Positions 1 to 13,375 of a stretch of DNA of 64,000 nt are shown in pieces (position 1 is the stretch's first letter; each line of letters starts with the position of its first letter). The DNA comes from Beta vulgaris subsp. vulgaris. Lineage: Eukaryota > Streptophyta > Magnoliopsida > Caryophyllales > Amaranthaceae. The DNA is taken from positions 49,856,431 through 49,920,430 of the forward strand of contig NC_079202.1 in NCBI RefSeq assembly GCF_026745355.1. Direction: 5' to 3'. Position numbers and translations under genes: made by a program. The notes beneath the pieces were generated by a model. It saw only the letters and a list, made by a program, of their open reading frames with translations. It did not search any database and was not told the origin of the DNA.

Positions 1-1150
1 AATAGTATACTTATTTTTAATATAATAGGTAGTTATAACTTATAAGTTATACCTCCAATCTCATTAGTCTAAATAGCAACAGTAAAGTTATAACTCGTAT
101 ATTGCTTGAGTCCAAATATTGTAATTGATAAAATACTAATGAGTTACCTTAGGCCCAAAATATAAAAATAAAAGGAAGTAAAAACAGCATACCTATAAGT
201 CTATAACGTGGGAACAGGGAACAGAGGGAGGAACGTTAGAAAGCTTGTCGCCTGAAACGGCTACCGCGCAGCACCTGGGCCTCGGTGGTTCGCCGGAGTG
301 ACGAAGGTGGTTCGTTCAGGTGGGTCGAGGAGAGAGAAAGGTGCTGCGAGTGGGTGTAGCGAGAGAAAGGAAGGGAGTGCGAGTGTGACACAGAGGGGTG
401 GCTGGGCTGCGCGACTGGGTAGCGTCGTTGCGGTGGTTCAATGGTGGTGCGGCGCAGGTGAGGATTGGTGGTGTCGTCGTGGCGGTGCGGCGCAGGGGTT
501 CGGTGGTGGTGCGTCGGAGCGCGACCAAAAACAGAGGAGGAAGCAGTGGTATTTTTTTTTTTTTGTGGTATATTTTTGGCTAATATTATCTAAACTTTCT
601 GATTTTTGGTTTTGTTTTGTGTTGGCAAAACTTGGGAATCAATCGGTATTTATAGAGCTTGTTGGAGGTTGCCATTGCCTTGCTGTTCAGTTTATAATTC
701 AAAGCTTATGAACTTTGGTCAAGTTACATTAATGGAGGAAGATTGAGAATTCAAACTTTGAGGCTTCTTCCAGATTTTGTGAGATATTGTGGCAAGCTTT
801 ATTGACTAATGAAGAAGATTTCTGACATGAGCGTTGTAGTATTGAATTGAAGTGTTTGATTTCATGTGTGAACACTTCAAAAAAAAATTGCCAGAGAAAG
901 AAAATGGAGGAAGGAAGAAGATGGGCTAGAGTTAGACTCATAGGGGCATTTTTGTAATTTTTATTTTTGCTTAAGTATATAATTGTTCTATTGTCCACAA
1001 GTTAGATTAAATAAAGGGAACTTGAAATAGCTTATATACATTTTAATATCTATAATTCTTGTTTTTGTTAGTTTGAAAAGATTTAATTTATAATTAATCC
1101 GATAATTAATATTACTTGAATACTGGATATTACAATGATACTTTTAGCAA
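1..1150. other. Intergenic sequence with a GC-rich patch, no supported gene
   Basis: AT-rich flanks surround a G-rich stretch at about 205-545 with many GGTGG and GCGAC words. Open frames across the patch exist on both strands (for example 298-711 on + and 316-528 on -). Their composition is low complexity and no domain is recognisable. The patch could be the edge of a transposon or an old exon. I cannot tell which. Confidence 0.3.
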
Positions 1151-1168
1151 TAGCTGCATTTTAGGATT

Positions 1169-2054
1169 ATGAAATTTTGGCAGATGGGTGTCAAATTTGC
1201 ATTCTTGAATGGGTTCTTGAATGAGGATGTGTACATGACACAACCTGAGGGTTTTGAGGATCCAAAAAGGGTTTGCAAGCTTCATAAATCCATTTATGGA
1301 TTGAAGCAGGCGTCTCGGAGATGGAATCTTCACTTTGATGAGGCAATCAAACAATTTGGTTTCCTCAAAAACGAAGAAGAATCTTATGTTTACAAGAAGT
1401 TTAGTGGGAGCAGCCTAGTCTTCTTGGTTTTGTATGAAGATGACATACTACTCATGAGAAATGACATACCAATGCTTGAGTCAATCAAGGAATGGTTGAA
1501 AAGTTGTTTCTCCATGAAAGACCTTGGAGAAGCTGAGTACATACTGGGAATTAAAATCCATAGAGATAGGTCTCGAAGGATGATTGGACTAAGTCAAGAA
1601 ACTTATATTGATAAAGTTCTTGCAAGGTTCAACATGGAAAACTCGAAGAGAGGATTCGTTCCCATGTCACATGACATATTGATTTTTTAGCAAGAGTCGG
1701 TGCCCGACTGAGCCTGATGAGTTAAAGCGAATGAGTAGCATCCCTTATGCTTCAGCTATAGGATCTATCAGGTATGCCATGATAAGTACTCGATCAGATG
1801 TTGCATATGCCTTGAGCATGTGTAGCAGGTTCCAAGCAAATCCAGGAGAAGCACACTGGACTGTAGCTAAGAGCATCCTTAAGTACTTGAGGAGGACTAA
1901 AGGCTTGTTCTTAGTCTATGGAGGACAAAGTGAGTTGGTTGTTGAAGGTTTTACTAATGCGAGCTTCCAAACCAACAGAGATGATTACCGCTCTCAGTTA
2001 GGGTATATCTTTCGTCTAGATGGAGGAGCAGAAAAGCTCAAAGCAAAGCACTAA
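1169..2054 (+). pseudogene. Ty1/copia pol remnant: reverse transcriptase plus start of RNase H
   Basis: Two adjacent open frames (1169-1690 and 1731-2054) encode consecutive pieces of a copia polyprotein. The first has the reverse transcriptase signatures [29 protein letters not shown] and a modified YVDD box. The second starts IPYASAIGSIRYAM and runs into the RNase H approach (WTVAKSILKYLRRTKG, DYRSQLGYIF). They are in different frames, and a TAG stop at about 1688 separates them. Two catalytic positions look damaged: the QMDVK aspartate reads Gly (QMGVK), and YVDD reads YEDD. No gag, integrase, LTR, primer site or polypurine tract accompanies it, so it is a truncated, dead copy. The wording IPYASAIGS suggests a Tork/TNT-like copia lineage, which is inference. 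Confidence 0.88.
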
Positions 2055-4151
2055 TAAGTGGCCTGAATATCTCCCTCCATAATTGAATATAAAAATAAAT
2101 CAAACACAATTATACAGGTAACTCATATCATAGAAAATTAGAAAAGAGAGATGGAATGACAACACCTTATTGACCAGGCGGCAACAGCCGATTGTGAGCA
2201 AGATTGAAGTATGAAGACGCGGAGGCTTCGCAGGCGGCAACCACGGACCACCGAACACCGTCAATAGAGGCGCAAGCGCACAACAATCCAGAGAACCCCA
2301 ACAAACAACAGAGAACTCGACACTTCGCAGAATGTCGACAACAAATTTCCCAAAGGCCAAAACCCTTACTTATAATATTCTTAATTTCATAATAACTTAA
2401 TAGCTTAACTTGATTGAGACTAAATCTTATGAGTATTGCATTATACAAATCCAATTCTTTCCTATTTAAATTGTTGAAAAAAAATTCATATTGCCATATT
2501 TAAGGGAAGGTTAACCGTTATTTTATTGAAAATATGGAAAATTTCAACGAGTTTAATGGAGGCTAGCTAGAGAAAATTTTGTGAATTAAAAGAAGATTTC
2601 AATTTGGATCTTGGAAAGAGAGTGAGAGAGAAGTGAAGAACTGCTTAATCGAAGAAGACGAGGAGTTGCTTTCACTATTTCAATTTTTAAGAGAGCGTCA
2701 TTCTTCATACGCGTGTTGACTGTTGAGATTTTTTGTTCCTGGTTCTATTTTAAAATTTAGAGTATTAGGCCCCTTTTATGTTTGGGTCCTTAGCCATTGT
2801 CCTTCCAAACACCCCTCAAGGCCGGGCCTGACATGACAATATGAGCTATCACCCAAACCATGTACTAATAGCATAGCAAAGGGAGGTTGATCAAACAAAA
2901 TATTCCGAGGGGAAATGAGAAAGAAAAACAAGCAAACAAAGCTTATGGAGCTATGTGGAATAAATAAATAATAGTACAAATTAAAGATGGAGGCATGAAG
3001 CATGATGTGAGATTGATTCCTTAGATAAAATCCAAAACTTGAAGGAACATAATATTCGCAGCTAACTGCAAGGTAACAATTATATTTCAATTGCTGAAGC
3101 CGTTTTTAGTTTGTCTTGGCTTTTGAGTTCAATAGGAGTGAGTAGGACTGTATTAGCAATTTGTGCATGATATCCCAATAGATTATGTTATGGCCACATC
3201 TTCTTTGTTCTTTTTCCCATAAAAAAATAATAATTGGTGCTTATGTTTTTGGGGGTGGGAATGAGGTGCTTTGCCTAAAAAATTTCACAAATTTGACATG
3301 AAAATTTAAATCACACGTACAATATCTTCATTAATAAATACTGAAAAGAGAAAAAGAGTTGCTTGTCTTACTTTTATACTTTTGTGATCTTAACTAAACT
3401 TAATTAAGTAATATGATGGGATTAATTTGTTCCATACGCTTTAGAAGTTAAAAATGTTGTCCAAATTCCAAACAAATTATGCTTGGTAACTTTAAGACAA
3501 AAGTATGATTGTCAGAGCATATCCTAAGATGTTCTTCTTCATGCCACTTCTTCAAGTTATAATATTCCTTTTCTAAAATCATAAATTATTTGGTAAAGAT
3601 AAATATAACAAGAGATTCTTAATATGCTTAGATATATGGTTAATGTAACTATTAATATGCCGAGGTTAAAAGCACTAGCAAATTCATAAAGAGAAATGTG
3701 TTTTTGAAGAAATTTAATTTCCTCACCTCCTCACCTTAAAATAATATTTTATTTGTATATTTTATATATATTGAATTTCTCATTATAAGTCATTGTTTTC
3801 TTCACCTTACTCACTAAGTTAATACTTATTTTTATTGAAATTAAATCAAACTAGACCATAAAAATTTAAACTTCACCTAACCAATGTATTCGTTTATTAC
3901 CAAAGACACTTAATTTCGTGTTAATAAAACTATTATTTCTTTGAAAAATATAATTTGAGACGAATCTAGTACAATCACATTCATACGTAATAATATTTTT
4001 CATGTAAAATAACTTTATAGTCGAAAATAAGGTAAACTAAGAAATCAGACTATCTCATAGTAGTATTAGAACAAAGCTAAAAGATTCAAGATAGATCATA
4101 AAATCAAACAAGATCACGTTATTGTACCATAAGAGAACAAAACCTTAACCC
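2055..4151. other. AT-rich intergenic sequence, nothing recognised
   Basis: Only short open frames occur, none with protein-like composition or a recognisable motif. A GC-richer piece at 2170-2350 (many GCGGCAA and CAACA words) has opposing open frames and is not identifiable. It could be part of the transposon that carried the preceding copia remnant. Confidence 0.35.
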
Positions 4152-4154
4152 TTA

Positions 4155-4499
4155 AGGCCCGTTTGGTAATCGTTAATAAATTGCGGTAATGGAAATGGAT
4201 TTTAAGTGTAATTTTATTAGGTAAGTACCCATAAAATTTCCATGGGGAGGCTTTTTTTCTCCATAGGCAAGCAATCTCACCCCTAAACATGTGTTTTTGT
4301 CTCTAAGGGGAAGCAATTTTCATTACCACTCATTACCACCTACAAGGTGGTATTGGATGGGAATGAAAATTCAAGAAGGAAAGTAGACATTTTAGGATAA
4401 ATTAGCATTACCATGGGAATGGACAATGATATTCTTCACAAATTTACACACAAATTCATTTCCATTACCACCATTTATAACCAATTACCAAACGGGCCG
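4155..4499. mobile_element. Tourist/PIF-Harbinger-type MITE, 345 bp
   Basis: The ends are inverted repeats of GGCCCGTTTGGTAAT, and the outer base pair (A at left, G at right) is imperfect. The inverted similarity continues inward as wording around CATTTCCATTACC. The trinucleotide TTA lies directly outside both ends (4152-4154 and 4500-4502), the expected target duplication for PIF/Harbinger elements. There is no coding capacity, so it is non-autonomous. Confidence 0.82.
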
Positions 4500-5081
4500 T
4501 TAAGGCCTTATGGGGACACTAATTCAAACATAATGATCTTGTCCCAAATAGTCAAGAGTTTCTTTTACCAATTTTAACTACATTGTAATTATTGTAACAT
4601 TTCATTAAAAAAAAATATATTGCAAGTAAAAAGAAACGGAGAAAGGATGATACTGTCGTGAGTAGTAGCGCAGTTGAGATTTGATTAATTGTGAAATTAG
4701 ACTATTATTATCATACAATAGCCCACTTATAAATTATAATGTCACTTATTATCTGGATTCTGGCCCATGTGGCCATGTTGCTCCTTGCTAACAATGCTGA
4801 ATTTCTCTTCCAAAATGCCTAGACTCATGCCACGTAGCCCATCAATTTTGTCGAGCGATAATCCAACTTCTGTAACCCATTCCTATTTCCTGATTCCACA
4901 TTCACATTACCCACAACTTGTTTGCTTGTTTGGCAAGTAAAATGGACTGTCATTGACCCGATAACTCCATCTCGAATCTTATCGGAATACATAAGTTGAC
5001 GTTTAATCTAACAGCTAAATTACATATTCTGATTTGTGATCTATCCACAACAACAATCTCTTCAACTAATATGTTAACATA

Positions 5082-5320
5082 TACTAACTCCGTTTCATAT
5101 TAATAGTTACACTTTCACTTTTGACACTATTCACAAATTTCCCTTTAACTATCATTTGTGAGTTATGGTTAAGAGAAAATATAGTCTTGATATGTAGTTT
5201 TAGAATATCGACTTTTTATATTTTTTACAAATACAAAGTTAGAGATATAAAGGCTCAAAGTAGTGCATCGGCATGCGTGAAAAGTGTAAGTGTAACTATT
5301 AATATGAAACGGAGGTAGTA
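5082..5320. mobile_element. Stowaway-like MITE, about 239 bp
   Basis: The left end reads TACTAACTCCGTTTCATATT. The right end is its near-perfect inverse, AATATGAAACGGAGGTAGTA. Inverted similarity continues through TAATAGTTACAC on the left and GTGTAACTATTA on the right. TA is present at both boundaries, as expected for Tc1/mariner-derived Stowaway elements. The 65-codon open frame inside is incidental. Confidence 0.85.
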
Positions 5321-5786
5321 TATGGAGTATTATTTTTAAACGTTTCTCCTTTTCAAATTATTATAGAAGTGTTGTGTATTAGGGGGTGATTTGTGTTTGA
5401 TTAGTACTCAACAACAACCAATAAAGAAATATGATGAGGAACAGAGGAAGCAATGAAGAAGACAAGCAAAGAACACAATAATAATGTGACATGATCTTTA
5501 ATGGAGAAAACAAGAGGAGTAATGTGTCTTTTATAAACTTTAATTATTTTATCACCAAAAAAATATTAGATAAGTAATTTCAAGTAGCTCTAAATTATTA
5601 TCTAGGGAATAATACAACCCTAATGGTTGTAAAAGGTATATAAAAAATAAAATCCTAAAAAGCGGAAACGAAATAAGAAGTTTAAGAACCAATACGGATG
5701 CTCCCCTAAGCAAAGTGGACAGCACGTCCGAACAATATTATGCCTTTTCGGGTGTGCAATCCTACAACATTCTACTTTCTAACTAC

Positions 5787-5985
5787 CAAGGATATCTTGG
5801 CCTAGTGGTTAAGATTGAGGTGCTGTGAACGATTGATCACGGGTTCGAATCCCTCCTCTCCTTTTTTGTACTTTGTACTGCCTTCGTGGCTCATGTGGAA
5901 TTCTAACTTGATTGTTTGCTTGTCAAGAGCCTAAGACACTCGATGTGCTCGCGCAAGCATTTTGATCTTAATTAACAAAAGAAAA
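5787..5985 (+). mobile_element. tRNA-derived SINE (Pol III promoter head)
   Basis: A perfect A-box consensus, TGGCCTAGTGG, lies at 5798-5808. A perfect B-box, GGTTCGAATCC, lies at 5842-5852, 33 bp further on, which is tRNA-like spacing. The flanks of the head do not pair as an acceptor stem, so this is not a functional tRNA gene. A T6 run follows the head at 5861-5866. The body then continues with a less AT-rich segment (GTGGCTCATG, CTCGCGCAAGC) to an A-rich end near 5985. The 3' limit is approximate and no target duplication was established. Confidence 0.62.
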
Positions 5986-5989
5986 TTTA

Positions 5990-7148
5990 TGATGATCGAG
6001 AAATAAGATTGTATGGACAGTACTTATGTGAATGACGTGTCACATGTCTAATACTTATTCAATACAATTCAAAATATAAGTCATTTTTCCTAATACGTTA
6101 CAAGACGGCCATGAGAACAACCTAGTAGCCATTTGCTACTCTAGTCAAATTATAAATCGTCTAATACTACCACTACATTTTGTTACTATCTGCTAAATAA
6201 TTCAGCTAGTAGTGTTTCTTATCTCCACGTACCAAAATGCCTAACAAGGCCAAATAAAAGACACTATGGAAGGAAGCAAAGAATTAAATATATCAACGAA
6301 GTTGAGAAATTCTGCAATCATATTGTAACAATATGCCTTCTTTACATACACCACCAAAATAGAATGTATTTCTTCAACTAACCACCTTCACCCTTAAAAC
6401 GTTTGCTAGTAATAGAAATATTTTCCTTACTAAATGTGGCGTGTTAAGGGGGTTAGGAAAGAGTAATAGCTTAACATGGCAAGAAAAGTACCGAAGTCAT
6501 TGTCGTCATACCCTCATGCACCTTGGACTCATCTTTCTCTCACTCTTTCATAAATTATGCTTTTCCTATGGACAAAGCTTTTCTTCTCCTCCTCAATATG
6601 CCAGCAAAAAAAAGAGGGGGTGGTGTCTATTTTTGGATTATATGAGTACAATCATAGAATTTCTATGAAAATTTGAAATACTTTCATGGCAAACTTTATG
6701 GTTCAGTTTCTTGGAAATTTTTATATCAAAAATTTCAAGTTTGTTTGACCATTTTTTGTGTTAGTAATCATATACTATTTGAATATGTAATAACAAGTCT
6801 TATTCTACTCAAAATATTTTATAGTTCATTCTATTTGCATGATTGCATGGTAGGGATAAGAAAATATATACTTGAAATTTAAGATTATGTATATTGAGAA
6901 ACATTTTTCTATGATTTGAGATCGTTAGCTGTATATCACAATAGTCACTTCAATTTGACTTATATTTATATTATTTAATTGCATGTTTCCTTTTTATTAT
7001 ATATTTCTCACTAGTTTATGAATCAAAGGTTATTGAATTATCGAATTTGTTTCCATATATATTTTCAAAATATTTAAATTAATTCAGTTATTAGACAAGA
7101 ATTATATATATATAATAATATATAATATATATATATATATATAAATAT

Positions 7149-7192
<44 letters not shown>

Positions 7193-8935
7193 GGTCAAAA
7201 CTATGCATTAACAAGCATTGAAAATTTTGAATAAATTATATATTGTGAAAAGAGGAAAATATTTAGAAGTTATACAACATATATAAATGAAACAAAGAAA
7301 AGAAAAATAACGTTTAATCAAACAAGACAATCGAGTATGCTAACTAGTCAAAATAATTAACACTAACCCCTTTATTTCATGTCCGATTCATGATGTTTTA
7401 TAATATCAAAATCAACTTTTATCAATTGCAGATGAAATCATTAAAGAAAGCTTAGTGATCAAATGGTCAATTTTTACCAGTTTTATAAGATGAAATTATA
7501 AAAGAACTAAGTATTTGTCGAAAGGTCCATTTTTTATGAGTTCTTTAAATTATTGGAGGGAGCTAGCTACTATTCCAACCCCAACCCTTCAACAAAACCA
7601 AGTGTTCTCATACATACAAGATGCAACTATGCAAGATTTCTCAACCGTTTTAGGCATTTACATGTTAATCTAGTCATCATCTCACTAAAAAGCTAAAATA
7701 ATAGCCACATGACTAGGAAAAAGTTTTCGTCCAATTAATTATGGGTGTGAACTCGTCATAGGTCTCAAATGTCCATCAATCCACATCTAACATAACAGCT
7801 ACTCCACTTCTTATGTTGTATTACTAATGGTTATTTTCTTCTAAGCTCTCATCAACCTTTCGAAACTATAAACGGATACCACATTAATGTCATCGTAATA
7901 CATTATGAGATGAGTACTCTCACCTGAAAATGTTACTTTTTGGAGGTAGGAATTCAAAGTTGCACCCTCCAATAGTCCAATATATTAGTAATCCTTGAAG
8001 AACACGTAATTTCAAAATTTATAACTTGGTCTTTTCTTTAATGGAAAAAACTTGGTCCAAATTTGAACATAAATTAGTACTCCTGGAAAAGAGTACATAT
8101 ATTTGGTCTTGGATACAAGAGTTTTTTATGAACACTTGTGCTCTTGTAAATACTTACTATTATATTTATGATCTATCACATTTTTACAAAAAAAAGTATA
8201 TACCTAATGCCTTGTAATTTTGTATGTTGTTAACACTTTCTATTATTAAGGCTATTTACTTATATTGTGAAAGATACAATAAAAGGAACAAACGATTCAT
8301 AAACAATCGACACATGGATTTAACGTGATTCACTAACAATGTGTTAGTTACGTCCATACATCATGGATAACTGATTTTATTAGTTTTTAGAGAGAGTACA
8401 AATTACAGAATATGGAGGCATAAATTAATTATAGGGTTTATATAATATCCTACTTATGAACATAAATAAATGAGCCTAAACCCAAAACTAAAACAAACTC
8501 GATATACTAAACAACATATACCGAAAAGCTTTGAGGCGTTGACCCCGCGCTCCCACCAGGACGTTTCTCCCCTGGACCCCAGATAGATAATTCAAGGCAT
8601 AGTTCAACAACCTAACTGTTTTCCATAAAATAAAGTATTCCTTCTATATACTCTCGGAGTCTCGGACTTTTTATCCTTTGATTAATGCACTTCTTGACTT
8701 TTCCTCTAAAAAATTGTATTCCTTGTATGTTTATTCCATGATCTTTATACAAAGATCATAAGACATTATGAACGTCTGAACTTTGGTTTGGGAAGAATTC
8801 ACCATCAATCCTATACAACCTCAAAATTTACACTAGTTCAAAACAAAGATAATAGACCCTATAAAAAGTCTTGCTTGCAAAAACACTCACTAGACATGTA
8901 ATGCTTTATAATAATAGCAAGAAAATAATACTCCT
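5990..8935. other. AT-rich intergenic DNA, no gene recognised
   Basis: Only short AT-driven open frames occur (for example 6441-6668, 8026-8217), none with a recognisable domain. A stretch at about 8280-8640 has a TTTAACGTGATTCACT segment and a GC-rich piece at 8540-8580. It resembles decayed LTR-retrotransposon sequence, but no boundaries could be found. Confidence 0.35.
7106..7192. repeat. (AT)n microsatellite
   Basis: An almost pure alternating TA tract with occasional AA interruptions, long enough to be length-polymorphic and prone to cruciform formation. Confidence 0.9.
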
Positions 8936-8939
8936 CCCA

Positions 8940-9560
8940 TACTCTAATTACACAGTTTAAAATATCTATTATTTTTAACTACCTTTCATTTGAATATTTG
9001 CATTTTTTTTAAATCCGTGTCAATTATAATTACTTATGGCAATTTGGGATGGCAATATATTGGAGATGGTCAGGTAGACCTCCATCCAACCTATCACCTG
9101 CGACCCAAATCACCATCCACACCATCCATCACTCGCGACCCAAATCTCTCATATCCGCTCCATCCATCAACTGCCGGTGGGGCGTGTGGAGGAGGTGGGA
9201 AACGGGTGATACTAGAAAAAATATATTATTTTTTAGACTTAACATACAAATTTAAAGACATTAATTTATTAAAAATTAATCATAGTCTCATATATTAACA
9301 ATAACGAGTTGAAGTACTTGAATTTGAAAAAATGGTATAGTGACTGAATATCAATCTTTCATTTATATATATTTGTATACTGTATATATGGGTGGATGGA
9401 TGGATATATTAATGGGTGGGTAATTGGAGCGGGTGATAGGTCCAAAAATATCATCCATATTGCAACTCGACCCACCTATCATCTGTTCGTCACCCGCTTC
9501 GTCACATGTTTACACCCATTTATTCCAAGCGGGTGGGTGGATAATCCACTCACCCATAGA
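8940..9560. repeat. Degenerate inverted region rich in GGGTGG / CCACCC words
   Basis: The left part (9075-9185) repeats ACCCAAATC and CCATCCA. The right part (9390-9550) has GGGTGGATGGATGG and GCGGGTG words as well as their complements. The overall impression is of a decayed inverted-repeat element between TGGCAATTTG near 9036 and TCTAATGGCA near 9575. No clean terminal inverted repeat or target duplication was found. A one-sided CTCCTCCCATACTC Stowaway-like end sits near 8931. Confidence 0.35.
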
Positions 9561-10765
9561 TAATTGTCAACTCTAATGGCAATAGTTGTCCTAACAATAG
9601 AGTCTAGCCTTTGCAATAGCTCAGGACGTCTTCTAGATCACACATTGTTATAATTTTAGTAGAGTACTAGAGTGCGACTTTTTTCTAAGAAGAAATAGAT
9701 CAGTTGCACTTGCACATAATGAGTTCCTCATATAAAAATATAGCACTGTAGATTTTTACCTACCTAGTCACAAATAATGAAATGTTGAAGTTAGAATGGT
9801 AGATGATGTTGAATCCTTTGACTAATTTAAAGTTATCTAGATGCCATTCCACCAAATTTATTTACCAATATACTCAACCTTAGGTTATCTTAATTTACTG
9901 TTTGTATCATAGAAATTTAATGGTCTACATTTCTGTCTGAATGTGACAATTACCTCTTAAAGGATAAATATCACATGCATGACTATAGTACAGTAGGAAA
10001 ATGAGAATGACTGGTCATCCTCTATGAGTGTCCCAAAAATCAAATCGTGACCATTCATTAATTACTATCTCTGTCTCATATAGTCATATTACAAGTCTTG
10101 GGTTAGTTACTGTCACAACAACCATACACAAAGTGAAAGTACATCGTCTAAATTCAACATGCCGTAAAAATTCGTCAACCCGCGTGCGCAAGAAATTTGC
10201 GGAAAAGGGTAATAAAGAACCATCTTTAGTAGTCCGGTTTACACCGAATAAGTTGTTCAGGGGTTCCCTAATTTTGGTTAATAGGAGTAAAAGTAGTCAA
10301 TCGATCTATATATACTCCATTAATTGGTATGAGAAATATCAACTTTCTTGAAAAGCTTGGCTAGTAATGAGAAAATGGAAATTGGTAGATCACATGGTAT
10401 AATAAATTTATACACTTCTTCCTTTTTTGAACACTTTGACATTTACGTTATTTATTTTATAGTTATACATAATAAAATAAATTTCTATGAAAAAAATATA
10501 ATTAAATTGTTTAATGAATAATACCTAATCATCATTGTTTGTTGCAAATATAATCATTTCTACTCTTATACCTTCGCTGCTTCCGATTTCTTGTCACAAT
10601 AATTATTACTTGCTAATAACAAAAAAAAAAATTAACCTTTTTGTCAGACCATGCAACATCCTAATTAAAGCTTGTACACGCAGCTGCATCAATCGATCAA
10701 TATAAATATACTATCAACAAGTCCTTGTGAAAATAAAAAAAATATCAACAAGTCATCGTTGAGAC
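9561..10765. other. Intergenic sequence, nothing recognised
   Basis: AT-rich DNA with only short open frames (for example 10028-10351). None has a recognisable motif. Confidence 0.3.
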
Positions 10766-10912
10766 CAAGGCATTGTTCTTTTGGACTGAATTGAATTGGA
10801 CTGTGATGAACTAAACTGAATTGCGCTGAACCGGGTTGAATGAAAACTGTGATAGGAAACTACTGAACTATGCTGAAATGAATTGAAAATAAGTCCAAAA
10901 GAACAGAGCTCA
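10766..10912. mobile_element. Short inverted-repeat element with CTGAA/TTCAG repeats (copy 1)
   Basis: Inverted termini TGTTCTTTTGGACT (10774-10787) and AGTCCAAAAGAACA (10892-10905) enclose a run of CTGAATTGAATT-type words. The same repeat words on the opposite strand, between TGTTCTC/GAGAACA ends, occur at 39507-39754. The two appear to be members of one small non-autonomous family. Both left ends carry AAGGCA just outside TGTTCT, so the real terminus may lie a few bases further out. No clear target duplication was seen. Confidence 0.55.
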
Positions 10913-13375
10913 ACTATACACAATCTTCCAACCGAACTCGCATTAGCCACAAACTTATATATAAAGCTTGAAGGGTCATTGTTGGACATTTTGCTTTTGA
11001 ATAGGAGTAGGCGCTACACGCTTTACATAACTTCTTCAGTCTTCAACAAGTTGTGAGTGGAAGCTTGAGCGAGCAAGCCAATCACTTTGATGAACTTCAA
11101 ATACCTCAAGTAGACTAAGGCCTGTTTGGCAAACAGAGTTTAGAATTTAGCTGTTAGAGTTTAGAGTTTGTTGTTAGAGTTTTGACTTTTTTCTCAGCAG
11201 ATTTGACCGCTGATTTGACAAGTTTTTTTTATAAATGTGTTTGGTAACAATTAACTGGTTGCTAAATGTTTATTGTCATATGTTTGAGTTAATTGACATT
11301 TAACACTTGCAATTTTAAGGGTTTTTCAACGCACTACTTTCACCATTATTATCTTCAATCACGTGTTAGTAAAAATAATACATATTCAATAATTACACAT
11401 TAAGATGATAATCTAAACAAAAATTTGCATGATCATTTTTTCCTATATATAATGATGATAATTTGTGGTAAATGTTTACAAAATTTGACCTTAATCATTT
11501 AATATTATTGTGAATGTTTCATGAATTATATAATGGATGAAATTTTAATTAATTTTACTAAAATTAAAGAGATAATACGAACTCGTCAAAAAAAAAAGAA
11601 AGAGATAATACGAAATAACATAGTACATGACTATAAAAAAGATAATAAAATGTAAACACCTAGTAATTCTGTCAAAAAGACACTAAAGACTAAATCTTCA
11701 ACCAACATAAAGAAACGAATTCAAAGTATATTTCATTTATTTATCTAAAAGAATCTTACCTTTTATACATGGTGATTCATGCTCATTTCCTTGTCATAGG
11801 AATAACTTTATTGAAAGATATATCATAACAAAAAGAACGAGAATAAAAATTCGAAGTTTTACTTTTAGGTAAGAGATCAAAACTCCACAGGTTCATATAG
11901 GCTTCAACCACTAAAGAGAATTTGTGTAAATATGCAATAAGGAAAAGAGAAAGTCTATAATTCTACTTACATATTTATCTTGTTCTTCACATTTGCTTTT
12001 ATACTATTTTAATTTATTATACATTTATAGATTAGTATTCTTAAACACATCAGTAAAATCTAAACATTTGATGATTCTTTTTAAAAAAAAATGTTCTAAT
12101 TAATCTACAAAATCAGACTTGATTAAATTTCTTTACAAACACTTTCCAAACGTGATCAAATCAGTAATTCTTTTAGTACAAAATTGTTATGTTGACAACA
12201 AATAAAGTATATAGGTGAACATTTTCTTTATTGAAAAGGAGAATAAGGACAATTAAAGAGCTTTATAAAAAACAATTTCAATATTCGTCAAGGTGATTTC
12301 AAGAATCAAGTTCACAAGCATGGCTCGAAATTTGAGATGATATGTATATATATCATTTAAGTTTCCGCATTATACACCACTCTCTTCTAGTTTTATCAAA
12401 TCATCAACGTACCTTAATACTTCATTCAAGTGTGTTAGGCGACAAGATAATAAGTATTTGGTTCAATACATGTCACACTATGTATGATTGAGGATCTCTA
12501 CCAATACACAAAATATCATTTAGTAAATAAAACGCGAGCTAAACACAAAATTATTCACTATTGAACATTTGTAAGTGGGTAATTTGGTAAATCCACTTAC
12601 AGTGAAGTCCATAGTCTAGACCCATCTCTCTCTTGATTTACAGGTAAAAGTGTTCTTGAAATCTATACTAATATATTAAAAGCGTTTCTAAGAACGTATA
12701 TATGCCACATGTCACCATTCCTCATTCAATAACATTCTATCTATGTCTTTCTCATATAGTAAAAAAAGAAGAAGTGTTTACGTGAAGATTCAAACCCACA
12801 ACCTCAAGTATGAAAGAAAGAAATCCAACCGTTACTCCACCATACCATTATAAAACGTTTGAAATACATATAATGAATAAGATAACTTTTTGAAAGGAGT
12901 ATGATAAGACTTATTTACCTACTATTAAATTATAACAAAGAGAAAATCTGATACATCGCCCAAATCTAAATACTAGTAAACAACTAAACATTATAAAAAT
13001 GACTTCAATATTGATTACGAGTACACAATATACGAATGAAATCGAATCAAAGAATATAAAATATGGACATGACCAATAACACTTATTGTATTGAATACAA
13101 AAGGAGTAAAATCATCTTGAGGCTACATATTAAGAATGAAGCTTCCTTTTGATATAGTTATATGCAAGAGATTAGAAATTTAGAATGGACCGGTCCGAGC
13201 AAGACAAAAAGAAGATAGATAAAAAAGGAATATAATTAGTACCACTCCATTTTAATAAAAAAAAACCCGGTCCGAATATATTGATGAGGTCACATTTCCC
13301 AATACTCCCGCAAAATCAAAATACCTTACCTCCAACCCTTGATTTTCTCTTTCCTTTCTTCCTTGTTAAAACTCT
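10913..13375. other. AT-rich upstream intergenic region
   Basis: No coding potential. At 11130-11340 one terminus of the GGCCTGTTTGGCAAAC type is visible without a matching partner, so it is probably a truncated MITE. The remainder is AT-rich spacer leading to the UBP gene. Confidence 0.35.
12662..12720 (+). mobile_element. Helitron-like 5' terminus, no 3' end found
   Basis: The sequence TCTATACTAATATATTAAAA directly after an A matches the plant Helitron 5'-end style (TC followed by TATACTA and TTAAAAG). No downstream hairpin followed by CTRR and T was found before the UBP gene. This may be a truncated copy or a chance match. Confidence 0.3.

Noticed and set aside
298..711. A 137-codon open frame in the GC-rich patch
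   Set aside because: Low-complexity G-rich composition, competing frames on both strands, no motif and no splice context.
5792..5866. Functional tRNA gene
   Set aside because: A and B boxes are perfect, but no acceptor stem pairs at the ends and the sequence continues as a SINE-like body.
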